A program made the translations under genes and the position numbers. The notes beneath the pieces are model-generated. The model was not told the origin of the DNA. It was given only the letters and a program-made list of their open reading frames with translations, and did no database searches. This document shows, piece after piece, positions 33,425 through 45,705 of a stretch of DNA of 64,000 nt. Positions within the stretch are counted from its first letter, which is position 1. Every line of letters starts with the position of its first letter. The stretch is from contig NC_092523.1 in assembly GCF_037038585.1 (NCBI RefSeq), positions 2,237,001-2,301,000 on the forward strand. The letters run 5' to 3'. The DNA comes from Patagioenas fasciata. Taxonomy: Eukaryota; Chordata; Aves; Columbiformes; Columbidae.

Positions 33425-36327
33425 ATGTCTTAATATACCCCATAGGCACAGGCTCTGTAATTTTTTAAAGAACCCATCCCTTACACAGATCCAGCACCAC
33501 CAGACTCTTCCCCACCTTGTTTTTCTATCAGTCTTTCTTCTTAAAGACTTAAGAAGTTAAAGAAAAGGAAAGGGATGCAACAGGACTCCCAACAACAAAC
33601 CCAACAAACAAGGCCAGGGAGATGAGTTCTTGGGTAAGAAACTGGCAATTTGAGATATTTCCTAACATCACTGACATTTTCTCCCCTCCTGTGCCTCCAA
33701 CATCTGATGGTTTCTGAAGAAGATGGTCCTGTTGTTGCTAAATCACACTCGCATCTTTGTTAAGAGTATAAAGACCAAACAACCTCACATCTGCAGCAGC
33801 ATCAGTTGAGGAGGAGGCAACTTCCACGCTTAAGGACAGAAGAGAGAAATCACAACAAACAAAAGGGTAATAGGGTTGGGAGGCCTGATTTCATTTACGT
33901 CTTCTTCCCTTTCTCCTCCTCCTCCTCCAGCTTTTCCTCCCACAGCCCTTCGCGAAGTTCTCCAGTGACTCTGTGCGCTGGCCGAGCGCCAATCTGTGCA
34001 AGTCCCACTAATTTACCGCTTCCATTCAATATGCGGAGCTTGTCATTAATTAATCCGTCGCCGGTCTTAGCCAAACGAATTCCAAGAGGCGATGAACCTC
34101 CTCACCCCAGGCCCGACTTAAACCCTTAAACCATGGGGCTAATGAGGCTCTGGAGGAGAGGGAGGACTCCGGGCAGCCACTTTACATTGTCAGCTGAAGC
34201 TGAGCGCCCAATAAAAACCAACACAGATAAAAAGTTAAAGAGGGAAAATAAATAAATAAAAAAGAGCACCCAAAATCTGTATGACTGAAAGAGGCACGTT
34301 TAAATGCAAACTCTCCATATGTGCAAGAGTCTGTCAAGAAATGTACAGTTTCACTTTTAATTACTGTCAGGGGAAAAAATAACTAAGAAGGAAAACAAAA
34401 TTAAAAAAAAAAAGAAGAAGCTTTTAAAGACTAGAAAAGTACCAGCTACAAAATTTAATTGTTGATGGGGTACGAATGGCCCTTTGTGGCCGCAAAACCA
34501 GGACTAAAGCTGGGCCACGTGTGGGCTCTGAGCAGCCTCGGGGTGTCTTTGTATGACAAGTTCTCCTCTTGCAAGCCCCAAATTCTGCCTTGTGTCATCT
34601 CCAACCCCATATTAATATCTGGGTCTTCTCCATGCACTTAGAAACCTCAACGAGAACCCTCATTTTTAAATGGTTGTGAAAAATAAGGTGTTTAACCTGT
34701 GGGTGGCAGCTGGGAATGGCAGAACGGCTTCTGCTCCCTCCTCTCTGCCCAGGTTTTGGGTTGAATTTCCTAAATGTAGGTAAATCTTACTCCTTGGAGC
34801 TTTTAATCCTTGGGATAAAATGTAACTCTAGGGTAAAAGGTTCCAGCCCAGCAGCCGCCCTGCACATCTCACCCCTATAGCAAAGAGAGAACACGAGCGG
34901 CTGGATTTGCCGAAACAATTAAACAACGTCCGTCCCGTCCCTCGTTTCACCGCCTCAACCAGTTCTGGGGTCGAACCATAAACAGAGGCTAACCCTGGGA
35001 AAAAGTAACCAGATTTGGTTGTGTCCGGCCAGAAAAGAAATCACTGTTTGCAGCAAGACCTTCATCTTTTCCACAAGGAGCTAAACCACGCTGAATTATT
35101 TTGCATTAGCTACAGGGGGATAAAAAACCCCCTATATATATATATATATATGCAACATCATGTATTGACTGATAGACATTAAACTCATTAATACATAATA
35201 CGGCCACGTTTCTGACAGAATCTATGGAAGGTGTTTAATTAAGCAGGACAATTAGCGCGGGTTTGAGGGTCGGCCTGGTACGTTGAGCCAGGCCCGGGCC
35301 CACCCGGGCCTATTGCGCCTCTCTTGAGGAAACCCCATCCCCCTCTGCGAAACGCAAGCCTCAAAACTGTTTTTATGCTGGAGCAGGCTGCCAATTTTGT
35401 CACTAAATTTCACAGATCGATTGGCATAAATGTTACATTTTAATTTTAACATTTGAAACGTTTGGGGTTTTTTTTTTTTTTAAATGACAAGAGGTTCCAG
35501 TTTATCCTTTGCAGCTATGAAATGGGGCTCATCTGACAGCTCTCGGCTCCTCTGACAGCTCTGGATTTGGGCCGATTTCATTGTCAAGTTGATCGTTAAC
35601 TCGTTTTTGTTTAACCTTTTCTTTTAAAATGCCCCACAGAAAGTCACCACCAAACCTTTACGCGTGACAACAAATAGTAAGAGCCACAATAACTTCTGGG
35701 TTTGGGTGTTTGCAACCCCGCTCTCGCTCCCTTTGGGGAAAAATCGTCACCTTTGAGCAAGACCTTGTGCCACGGTCCACTGGGTTCAGGAAAACTAAAT
35801 TCAGCAGATTTTGCTCCTTCAATCATTTTAATACAAGTGATTTAACAAGTAGAACAAAGGATTAGTGGTTTGGAGGACCATCTACCTTCTAGCACCAACT
35901 TTGGGCCATCTGGGGAAAAGTCTGTGCCTCAGTTTCCCCATTCACAAAACGGGGTTAATTAATTGCTGCCGAAGATGAGCTGAGCTTTCAGTGAAGCAGA
36001 ATTACCTCCCTCTTGGTTTTTGCTATCGAGAGCACACAAACACTTATAAATTTCGCAATAACAAGTACAAACGAAAACCACCCTTAGCAATAACCCCACG
36101 GAAAGCACTCGTTGCTTTAATTAATCGAGACGAGAGCGCACGACACCAGCTTGTCACATATTCAGGAAACAACTCAGAAAACATGCAAATGCAACCAAAA
36201 AAAAGTGTCCAAAGATGAATTCTGGAGAGTTGCAGAAGTTGCATTTTGCAGGCAATGAGCTCATCTCCGTCTTCCCTTTCCAGAAGGGAAAGATAAAGCT
36301 GAAGATGTTGCAGGGGGGTGGGTGAAT
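33425..36327. other. Intron sequence with simple repeats
   Basis: No transposon or exon recognised. There is a (TA)n run at 35131-35151, a T-run near 35468-35480 and a TCC run near 33916. A TAATTAAT motif lies near 34047. Confidence 0.4.
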
Positions 36328-36382
36328 GATGTTAAATGGATGTTAAATAGATGTTAAATAGATGTTAAATAGATATTAAATA
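36328..36382 (+). repeat. 11-bp tandem repeat, five copies
   Basis: GATGTTAAATA units start at 36328, 36339, 36350, 36361 and 36372, with single changes in the first and last. The array lies 172 bp downstream, in transcription order, of the 26-bp exon. Confidence 0.9.
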
Positions 36383-36554
36383 GATAAATAACCTTGAGCA
36401 CAACATCCACAGGGCAGGTTTGACACAATGAAGCCCTTGCTAAAGTGCGATGGGCAAGGTGGGACCCCCCTGTGAACGTGTCATGAGGAGATAAGGGGGA
36501 ATTTGATTTCTTGGTACTTGCAAACAAAGCAGGGAAGAGACATAAAATACTTAC

Positions 36555-36580
36555 GATGGGTGTTCCAAACGGAATGTAAC
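36555..36580 (-). CDS. SFXN5: SFXN5 26-bp microexon (GYIPFGTPI)
   Basis: The exon is 26 bp. It starts GT TAC ATT after acceptor TTTTCTAATAG and ends ACA CCC ATC before donor GTAAGT. With the G carried over from the previous exon it makes nine codons, GYIPFGTPI, the direct continuation of the PFRMS motif. Its length is not a multiple of three, so skipping it would shift the frame. An 11-bp tandem repeat lies 172 bp into the following intron. Confidence 0.96.
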
Positions 36581-36879
36581 CTATTAGAAAATAAAAGAGA
36601 TGCAGGCATTTTAATACGCAGTTTGGGATGGAAAAAAAATCACATCTAGGACATGTACATGTTTAGGGTAGAAGCCACAGCTGGTGTGAGGGGTTGCAGT
36701 CAATTCCAGTAGCTCTGGACCACCACGGGGACATCTGTGGACCTACACCTGATGCACCAAGCGCTGCCCAGAGCAACCTCCTGACTTTTGCCCGGTATCT
36801 CCTTCCCATCCTCTATTTGCTTTTCTTGGGTTGTGGCCTAAGAGTTTCCCTAAAACTTTTAACACCGAGACTCTAAAGC

Positions 36880-37023
36880 GGTGGAGTCACCATTCCTGGA
36901 GGGGTTGAACAGATGCGGACATGAGGTTCTCAGGGACATGGGGCAGTGCCAGGGGTGGGTTAATGGTTGGACTCAACGAGCTTAAAGGTCTTTTCCAACC
37001 AAAATGATTCTGTGATTGATTCT
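36880..37023 (+). mobile_element. CR1 3' end, plus strand
   Basis: GGTGGAGTCACCATTCCTGG, CATGAGGTTCTCAGGGACAT and TTTTCCAACCAAAATGATTC with tail TGTGATTGATTCT. It is the shorter of two same-orientation copies within 700 bp. Confidence 0.9.
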
Positions 37024-37134
37024 AAAGGTTACTCCAGTAAAACCAGTCTGTGCCAGTATGTGGTGTTAGAACTTCAGAGGGCATCGTGTTGTGGAGTTGG
37101 ACTGGGCCTCCAGCAAAAACCCAGATGAGCAGAA

Positions 37135-37567
37135 GGGAGTGGAGAGAAGGGAACGGAGCTGGTGAGGGGCTGGAGCACAAGTGTGATGGGAGCGGCTGAG
37201 GGAGCTGGGGGTTCAGCTGGAGAACGGGAGCTGAGGGGAGACCTTCTGATCTCTGAACTGCCTGAAAGGAGCTTGGAGCCAGGGGGGTCGGGCTCTGCTC
37301 CCCAGGAACAAGCGCCAGGAGCAGAGGAAACGGCCTCAAGTTGCGCCAGGGGAGGTTGAGGTTGGATCTGGGAACAATTTCTTCCCCAAAGGGCTGTGGG
37401 GCATTGGAACAGGCTGCCCAGGGCAGTGCTGGAGTCACCATCCCTGGAGGGTTGGACAGACGGACATGAGGTTCTCAGGACATGGGGCAGGGACAGGGGT
37501 GGAGGAACGGTTGGATTTGATGACCCTGAGTGTCTCTCCCAACCAGAACGATTCTATGATTCTATGA
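37135..37567 (+). mobile_element. CR1 LINE, about 430 bp, plus strand
   Basis: GAGAAGGGAACGGAGCTGGT, the GGAACAAGCGCCAGGAGCAG and GGGCAGTGCTGGAGTCACCA landmarks and a tail ATTCTATGATTCTATG. The 5' boundary is uncertain (37088-37135). Same subfamily as 27221, 49575 and 60389 but opposite orientation. Confidence 0.9.
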
Positions 37568-38847
37568 ATACTTCTTGGATCCCAGTTCAGAGCAGGAGCC
37601 GCTCGGTCCATCCAGGAGGAGCTGGATCCGGTGGTGCTGACTGAGCTGACCCAGTGTCTCGCTGCCACGGAACGGGGGGAGCTCCTGCCCCCCTTCCCCA
37701 GCTCAGTCACACAATCTGTTCCCTCCCTCCTGCCAGTTCTGTTGCTCATCAGACCCTCCCACAACCTCCCTGGAGAAAACCCTCCAGCTCTTCGTGCCCC
37801 TTGTTGGGCCTGGTCCCACCAGGATGACACGGTGAAGATGCTCATCAAGCCACCTAAGAAGCTGCAGAGCCCAGGCCAGTTTAGGAACAGGATGATGCCA
37901 CCAGCACTGGGACCTCCCTCTTTCACCATCTGCTTTATCAACTTCTCCTCTAGTGATTTTACACCAGAAGAGCTCATTTATTTCTAGGTCATTAGAAAAA
38001 AGAATAAGGCATAAGCCAAAGGAAGCATATTTGCATTTTGGAGGAGAATGGGACTATTTGAATCATAGATGTAAGTTAAAGGTCTCTATATTAGAGATAA
38101 GCCTTTACCCTAAATCTTGCTGAGAGCCACAGAAATCAAATGCTTCACATTTTCCCCCTGCTACGTCTGCCAATTTTTGTGCTAATTATAATTCATCTCT
38201 GTGATTTCCACTAGAAGGTCTCAGAGCATTTTACCAATATTACTGAATTAAGCATCGTGGATCCAATTTACAGTCGGGAAGGGGAAAAGACCCGAGAGAA
38301 AGAAAAATTAAATACCTATATCTATATATATATGTAAGAAGAGAGCAAAGGAATGGGTTCTGGTTTTTCACCCTCAACATCATCCTCCTTCAAAGAACTG
38401 GGGAACCAACCCTGTTATTTTTCCACTGTGCCCAGCATTCAGGTGAAGATATTCGCCCCCCAAAAAATATGGGAAAGGTCTTATTTATTTAAATAGATCC
38501 TTTGGGAAAGGCCTAAGGCTGCATTTGCCTCCTCAAGAGAGCTGCTGGTCAATCCCCAGCAGAGCTGTGCCCGTTATAATGACAGATATACCTCAAAAAT
38601 GCCCCAAAAGACATTTGCTTGAGTTCACATTAAAATATCTGAAGGAACGGGAAATATTAAGCACCAGATCATAGGCATTTAGGATCCTAATTCTCCTCAT
38701 CTGCAAAGGGATTTTGGCGTTTGAATGACTTTGTGATCTTGGTCTAAATGTTTGCAAGATACAATTGAAACACATGACACACACACACACAAAAATTGTA
38801 CAAATTCACAGTAAAACTAACACTTGTCCGATGGGGACAAACTGTAC

Positions 38848-38902
38848 CTGACATTCGGAAAGGCATGAAGATGGTCTCGTTTGTGTCGGGGTGGATGATG
38901 GC
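38848..38902 (-). CDS. SFXN5: SFXN5 exon with the HPDTNE signature
   Basis: The exon is 55 bp, entering in phase 0 and leaving in phase 1. The minus-strand acceptor is GACTGTCTTCCAG and the donor TCAG|GTACAG. It encodes AIIHPDTNETIFMPFRMS plus the first base of a Gly codon. HPDTxE followed by PFRMSG is the most conserved signature of sideroflexins and identifies the family on its own. The final G joins the GT of the next exon to complete Gly. The next intron is 2267 bp and carries two plus-strand CR1 copies. Confidence 0.97.
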
Positions 38903-39921
38903 CTGGAAGACAGTCAAAGAGACACCGTGATGGCACAACAACCATTGGCGAAATGCAGCAAAAGCTCTAAAAATACATTTTATAGCAGAGAATATGGGGG
39001 AATTCAGGCATCTTGGCACCCGCTTTGATTTTGCAGCTTGACCAAAGGCAACTATTTGCTCCTCAAAACCTCCTCCTACCGCCGCTTACCCCCTCCTTAA
39101 ATAATATAGCGTAAGTTAATAATTTCGAAGTAAATAATTTAGTAAATAATATAGAAAGCGCCATTTCCTTGGTACAATAATGTGCTGCACCTCAACCCCG
39201 GCGGGGAAATACAGATTTAAGGGGGAAAAGGAAGACTTGTTTTCCATCCCTGCCTCTTCAGCATCTCCATCGAGGTGCAGATTAATGTCCAGGCTGAAAC
39301 CCTGCCCTGTGAACCAAGTCATAGGCTTGAAATGATGCTTCAAGATCCGGCTGAATTGGGATAAAAAAGGTGCAGGGATAAAACATCACCCGAATAAAAC
39401 CCCCTCACGTGCCACCGGATTTGCTGGAAAATTCACCTTTATGTGTATCCGCCGGTTCTCAGCCAACACCGGTGGCTGCGGACGGCCCAACCTCCATGAA
39501 AATCCTACATTTATTTGACAAATAAACCACCAACAAAGCTCCCTTGGCCCATTTGTACCCATTTTTCACAATGGGGGTTGCCCAGGTATTAACTGGTTGG
39601 GGCTGAAAAACCCAACCCCAAGTCATGAGCCTTCCCAAAGAACTGTCCAAGTGTTTTCAAAAGACTGGAGACAAGAAATCTCTGGAGCCGACAGGGAGGA
39701 GAACGTGAAAGCATCAAAATACATAAATACAAAAAACAAAGAAAGAAAGAAATCAGACTTTTTGGTGGCAACGGCATTCCCTGCATTTCCATTTCTGTGG
39801 CAAGACAGAACAGCGAGTGGCAAAGGCAATAATGGAGGGGACGGCATCGCTTAGCAAAAAGGGATAAAAAAGCAGCAATAGGTGAAAACAATAATGAAAT
39901 ATATAAAAAAAAGAGGATTAC

Positions 39922-39948
39922 CTGCTTTATTTTCTGAGCTCCCCACAG
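39922..39948 (-). CDS. SFXN5: SFXN5 27-bp microexon (LWGAQKIKQ)
   Basis: This nine-codon, phase 0-0 exon is too short for ordinary open-frame scanning. On the minus strand the acceptor TTTTTTTCTAG precedes CTG TGG GGA GCT CAG AAA ATA AAG CAG, and the donor is CAG|GTAATC. The peptide LWGAQKIKQ fits exactly between TNKE of the previous exon and AIIHPDTNE of the next. The human protein has LWSAQKIKQ as I recall it. Such a small exon depends on strong flanking signals; the polypyrimidine tract here is a T run directly before the AG. Confidence 0.95.
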
Positions 39949-42321
39949 CTAGAAAAAAATAAGAGAACATTGCATTTAAAACAAATGAGCAGTGTGGTTT
40001 ATACTGAACCTCCAATATTCATCTTTTAGCTGCTGTAGTAACCGAACGCGAGGGATTGATTTAAAACGGGCTCATTCGCTGCATTTAAATGTGTTTAAAG
40101 ATCCTTTACACACCCCGAGCTCCTTCTGATCTGCATGGCCAGGAAGGCCAGCGAGGCACAGAAAATATTCTGTTTTATATCAAGTAATAGGAAAGAATAA
40201 CAAGAGTCAGACCTGACGCTCTGCTATAGAAGCTTTAAAACCGAGGATTATCTCGGTAACCCTGCCGCACACAGATCTCGAGGTAAATTTAGCACAGCCA
40301 CCCCTTGGAGGAGCTTCTTGTGGAAATCGAGGGGTTTTGGGGCACAAAGATGGAGCAAACCCTGCAGGGAAACCCCAGCAGTATCCCCATAAAACCTGTG
40401 TGCAGAATAAACCACCATCGCTTTTCATTTATCGTGAGGGAAGCGCTCTGAAAAACACCGGCGAAGAGGAAAAATCTCATTTAAAACCCTGACGAGCGCC
40501 TGTTTTTATTTACTGCCTGTAATTCGGCTCAAATCGGGTGCGGAGAGTGGAGATGGATGGGCACCGAGGACCAAACGTCACACGTGAGGCGCAGGTGGAG
40601 TCAAAGAGAAGACGCTTAACATCAAGAAATGCTCTGGAAGCTTCAGAAACCCCCAGTTTGACCCCTGCTTAGTAAAGCCAGAGCCATGAATTACACCCAA
40701 ACACAAATTATAATATACAATCTAAAATAACATATAATAATATACAACCCAAAAAAACCCCAACCAAAACTTTTTGATGCACCTAATCCTAGAGAAGGAT
40801 GAAAAAACAGGATTCCTGTAAAATATCCCAACAGATCAATCGCTTTTCCTATGAAGAACTCAAGCCTGGCTTCAACTTCCAGGCACCGGTTTGTGTCACC
40901 TGTGTGTGACAATCTCCAGCACCGCCTAGTTTTGTGCTTCACGCAGGTACCCGGAGCTGCTAAATCACCCTTTAACCTCTGCTTCAAGCATAAAAATATA
41001 TATATATAACATTAATCCGAGCCAGGAGACTGGCTGTTTCATTGGCACGGCGCGTTTGCCAATCTTTTAACCACCCTCGTGGCTCTTTTATATCTTTCCA
41101 ATTTGTCAACATCCTCTTGGATGGAGGACGCCAAAAACCAGACAAATTATTCCAACAAGAGCTGTGCCGGTGCCAACCCAAGGGTACGATAACCTGGTGA
41201 GTTCTGCTCTGTTGATAAACCCCGAGACAGCGAGAAGATTTTGGCTTGGAGAGCTCGGGATTATCCACCGAAACGCCGACCTGAGCGCCCTGCAAATGTT
41301 CTGTGACCCGAGCATCTGCGCTTCAGATTTTCTCATTATTATGGTATAAATTAAGCCTCGTTCTGCGATTCTTCTTCACCTGAGGTTTAGCGCCCTCCCC
41401 AAATATAAATGCATTAAAATATTGCTGGAATAAGGTAATTATTCTATTGTAAACTGCGTCTATTGACCCACTGATACCAGCTACTTGGATTTCACTCCAA
41501 ATTCAGCTCTCACTCCAGAACTGAAGCTCCGTGGCGAACTCCACAGCATGAGACAAATTACTGGAATATCTAAATATCACGGGTTGATGCTCAAACCCCC
41601 AGGGCTCTTTCCTGAAGAAAAACCTTCGTAAAAAAATCACAATTCCCCATTTTACAGTCAAAAACCAGAAGCTGAGGGACCCAGCAGCTCAAGAACTTCC
41701 ATGGGGTGAAGGTCCCAAGCGTCCCAGTAACCCCGTGGCTGCCCAGGTCTCGTGTATCTTAGATATAAAACAAACCCATGGGATTTTCCTCTCCAACTGC
41801 AAGCAAAAAGGAAGAGGGATGCTTTCTGCGCCAGCGCTATGGCTTTTTTGGTCAAATTATCTAATTTCATTAATTGATCCCAATATTTATGCATCTTCCC
41901 GCTGCAGTGCAAATATTGTTAGAACACGCGATTTCATTACTTCTCGGGAAGAGACTTCACAAGATGCACCTGATGAGTCACCTCAAGATTCTGCCAGCTC
42001 ATTTTCACTTCTTATTTTTTCCCTCCTCTAATTCATTTGCTGTCTGCAGCGTTTTCCAGTGGCTCCGGTTCTGCGCCGCGCGGTGCCAGCCGGGGGGCTG
42101 GTTTTGCACAGCACAGCTCTATTTCTGCCGGGATTTCATTCACGTTCTCTCCGGCCACCCCCCAGGAACAGCCGGATTTTGATCTCATTTACACGAGCGC
42201 GAATCCGAAGCGGAGCACATGGAATGACTCCAGATTCGTGCTCAACTTGTGTTTGATTTAGGTCCATGGTCTCTAAATATAGTTACTCGACACTGGGTGG
42301 GTCTCCTGAACAGATGATCTT
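39949..42321. other. Start of the 15-kb intron, no recognised element
   Basis: No exon or transposon recognised up to 42321. A (TA)n stretch lies near 40997-41008. The block 41840-41960 (TCTAATTTCATTAATTGATC and ATTTATGCAT) looks like a possible conserved non-coding element. A short CpG-rich patch is at 42065-42160. Confidence 0.4.
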
Positions 42322-42485
42322 CATAGAATCATAGACTCATTTTGGTTGGAAAAGACCCTCAAGATCATGGAGTCCAACCATAACCCACCCTAGCACTGCA
42401 CCATGTCCTGAGAACCTCACCTCCGTCTGTTCAACCCCTCCAGGGAAGAAACTGTTAATAATATCTAATCTCACACATTTAATCC
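42322..42485 (-). mobile_element. CR1 3' end, minus strand (variant)
   Basis: ATAGAATCATAGACTCATTT, CATAACCCACC, then CTCCAGGGAAGAAACTGTTA. Relative to the other copies the segment between CAACCCCTCCAGGG and the GAAGAAA block is missing, so it is internally deleted. Confidence 0.85.
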
Positions 42486-42642
42486 TTTGCAGCAGCTTTG
42501 CTGTATATTATTGCCTCAAAGCTCCATAATAGGAGGTTTTCCACCATTTAAATTTGGGTGCAAGAACCAAACCTGCTCATCAATGGGTTTACACCAAAGC
42601 AGCTTGAAGGACAAGAGGGCAGGAGAGTTGGAGAAATGTTAA

Positions 42643-42786
42643 CATAGAATCATTTTGCTTGGAAAAGACCCTTAAGATCATCAAGTCCAACCATAACCTA
42701 ACTCGAGCACTAAACCATCCCCCTAAGAACCTCATCTATATATGTCTTTTAAACACCTCCAGGGATGGTGACTCCACCACTTCCAC
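42643..42786 (-). mobile_element. CR1 3' end, minus strand
   Basis: CATAGAATCATTTTGCTTGG, AACCATAACCTAACTCGAGC and CTCCAGGGATGGTGACTCCA. Degraded, about 140 bp. Confidence 0.85.
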
Positions 42787-43008
42787 CTTCCATATCCACG
42801 TGTATATATATATATTCATATCCACTCTCCACCCAGTAAGCTAAGCATGCAAGGATGGACAAGTTTCTCCAGCCGGTGGCCATCGCAACCTTCTACCAGG
42901 AGAGACCACAGAAATGTCCTTCATGGCCATGGAGGAATGGGCTCCAGGACCATTCGCAGGTGCTCCCAGCACCAGCATTTCAGGGCACTGGACTCATGGA
43001 TGAGATTT

Positions 43009-43142
43009 TACAGAATTGGTTTGGTTGGAAAAGACCTTTAGGATCATCAAGTCCTTACATTAACACTGCCAAGTCCACCGCTAAAGCTCAGAACCTCATC
43101 TCCGTGTGTCCAACCCTCCAGGGACGGTGACTCCACCATCGA
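43009..43142 (-). mobile_element. CR1 3' end, minus strand
   Basis: TACAGAATTGGTTTGGTTGG, AAGTCCACCGCTAAAGC and CTCCAGGGACGGTGACTCCA. Third minus-strand copy in 820 bp. Confidence 0.85.
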
Positions 43143-43475
43143 AATATTGATTTTAATAAGGTAGCAACCTGGAGTTTGCGCCCCAGCGGCAATTGCCAGT
43201 AATATCACACTCTGGGAGTCGCAAGGTTTATTAAAGCAAAGCTCAGATGATCTGTCCCACACCGAATTCCAAATATTGTGTGTCAGGAGCAGAACGTGCG
43301 ATGCAGCAAAGCTCATTCCGAGGAAGAAGTGATGCAAATTTACATTGCCATTGGAGACAGAACAATTCTGAACACACACTACCTGAAAACCAAGGCTGGC
43401 AAGGAGATTTAAGCATTACTCATCGCTCCGAAGCAAACTTGAACTTCTAGTACGTCAAATTGCCACAAGATCTTC

Positions 43476-43579
43476 ATTTGAGCAACCTGGGCCAGTGGAA
43501 GGTGTCCCTGCCCACGCAGGGGTTGGACTGGATGATCTTCAAGGTCCCTTCCAACCCAAACCATCCTATGATTCTATGT
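43476..43579 (+). mobile_element. CR1 3' end, plus strand
   Basis: AACCTGGGCCAGTGGAAGGT and GGTTGGACTGGATGATCTTC, ending CCTATGATTCTATG. A different subfamily from its three minus-strand neighbours. Confidence 0.85.
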
Positions 43580-43664
43580 GTGTGGCCATTTGGAGGGAGA
43601 CCCTCCAAATCCAGATGTGCTTTCCAATAATCCCAGTTGTTTAAATAACACAAAGTCAGAAGGA

Positions 43665-43694
43665 AAAAAAATATATATATACATATATATAAAA
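43665..43694. repeat. A-run plus (AT)n microsatellite
   Basis: A run of A followed by ATATATATATACATATATATA. Confidence 0.85.
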
Positions 43695-44630
43695 CCTTGC
43701 TCAAAAAGCATAACTTTTTGTGCTTGGAAAATTCGCTGTGGAACACTTGAGTCCAGCAACAGGGATCTGGCATCACATCGGTGTCAAGTGACAGTGGTGA
43801 CTCTGAACAAGGTTTAATTTCATTTTAGATCCCTTAACTGGGAGTCAAGTGGCCAGAGAAAGACACGGGAGGTGGGACTCATCCCCCCTAACACGTTTAC
43901 AACATAATAAATACCTCCTGCAGCAAATTGTCTGGATTTATTTTATACCAGTGGGCAGCAAATGGGGAATTCAACTCACGGAATATTCCCAGCCTGCACT
44001 CCAGCTGTGTTTGCTTCTCTCTGTCGACTTTAAGATGGGACCTACATGATGAGTTCTGGCTCAAACTGGGTTTGGCTCAAGATGTCAAAACATCCCAAAG
44101 CACCAAGCACCTGTAGGTCGTTCCAACCTCAACCCGGCTTGCAAAAATATGGCTTCTTTGGATTCCGGTGGGAATTTGATGAAAGTTGAAGATTTTACGT
44201 CAGGACATTCAGGAATCCCAGATTTAAGCACTATGCCTGTTCCAAATAGATCTTCCACAAACAGAGCTGAGCAGATCTGGTCCTTCTCCAGGGCCACCAG
44301 CTGGAACCAGAAGCGCTCAGCAGCTCCAGCACACCTCGTCAGCAGATTTAGCTCATATTAATCTTCATTATAAGGTTAAGTATACTAGAAAACCCGCACA
44401 ATCCCTTTTGCCAGGACATTTCCATTTGAAACCGCTCCTCACAGTCCTGGGGAGAAGGTAGAGTCTCCAACAGATGGAGAAGAATGTCCTTCCATGGACT
44501 CACTGCTGAAGAACCACTTGCTGAAATAGGAGGTCCATCAAGAGGTTCTCATTGATATTATTTCACTTGTATTTCCCTATGCTTCCGAGTTTTTTTAATT
44601 GCTTTTAAGTTTACATGGTTATGGATGAAG

Positions 44631-44990
44631 ATCACAGAATCCCAGCCTGGCTGGGGTTGAAGGGACCTCTGGAGATCACCCAGTCCAACCCACCTGCTCA
44701 CGCAGGGTCACCAGAGCAGATCACACAGGTCGGTCCAGGCGGGTTTGAATGTCTCAGAGAAGGAGCCTCCACAACCTCTCTGGGCAGCCTGGGCCAGGCT
44801 CTGGCACCTCAAAGTGAAGAAGTTTCTCCTCATATTGAGATGGAACCTCCTGTGTTTCAGTCTGTGCCCGTTGCCCCTCATCCTGTCATTGGGCACCACT
44901 GAACAGAGTCTGGTCCATCCTCTGACACCCACCCTGGAGATATTTATAAGCATGAATAATATCTCCTGAACATTAATAAGATCTCCCAAG
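44631..44990 (-). mobile_element. CR1 LINE, about 360 bp, minus strand
   Basis: ATCACAGAATCCCAGCCTGG, CACCCAGTCCAACCCACCTG and CAGAGAAGGAGCCTCCACAA. The minus strand retains a RGNGHRLKHRRFHLNMRRNF-like frame of the CR1 end region. A third CR1 subfamily, related to the copies at 408 and 52018. Confidence 0.88.
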
Positions 44991-45396
44991 TGCCCACAGC
45001 GTCACGCTCCCCAACACATCACCATCTCTTCCAGCACCGTATTTATCCATACTGCCTTCCTAGTGATTAAATGCATTTACAGTGGCCAGTCCACTCCAGG
45101 GAGCATCCCCAGAACCTCTCAGCAGGTGACACGGAAAGACATAAGGAATCTATTGCTAATATTTCACTAAAACTAAACACCAGAGCCAAACACGAGGCAG
45201 CTGGGTGCAACTCGACAGAGCTACCACGCGTTCTGCTTCGCTCTCCCCCACGAGTGCGATCGCTCATGCTTCACGTGGCTTTCTCCCACTTCTCTCCAGC
45301 TTATGTCCCAAAATCCCACTTCTTGAAAAGCGATATTTAGCACAGAGACAAATGCACACCACAAGCTGGATGCATTAAGCAAGACTTAGAGATTTA

Positions 45397-45705
45397 CAGT
45401 GGTGGAATCCCAGAGCTTTTGGTGGCACGTTTAATGTCACCCGAATGTCTGCAAGCCTGGCTGATGTGCCTAAATCTACCTTCTAATAGATGTTAAACCT
45501 GATGTCTGGCTTTACTAATGGACATGGAAAACAGGATAACATTGGAACAGGCTGCCCAGGGCAGTGCTGGAGTCACCATCCCTGGAGGGGTTTAAAATAC
45601 ACAGAGATGAGGCTCTCAGGGACATGGGGCAGTGCCAGGGTGGGTTATGGTTGGACTTGATGGTCTTGAGGGGCTTTTCCAACCAAAATGATTCCATGAT
45701 TCTAA
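45397..45705 (+). mobile_element. Composite element: unusual head joined to CR1 tail
   Basis: Head from about 45397 (GGTGGCACGTTTAATGTCAC, GCAAGCCTGGCTGATGTGCC, GATGTCTGGCTTTACTAATG) to GGATAAC at 45540, then ATTGGAACAGGCTGCCCAGG and the standard CR1 3' UTR to GATTCCATGATTCTAAC. Best preserved of the three composite copies. Confidence 0.82.
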
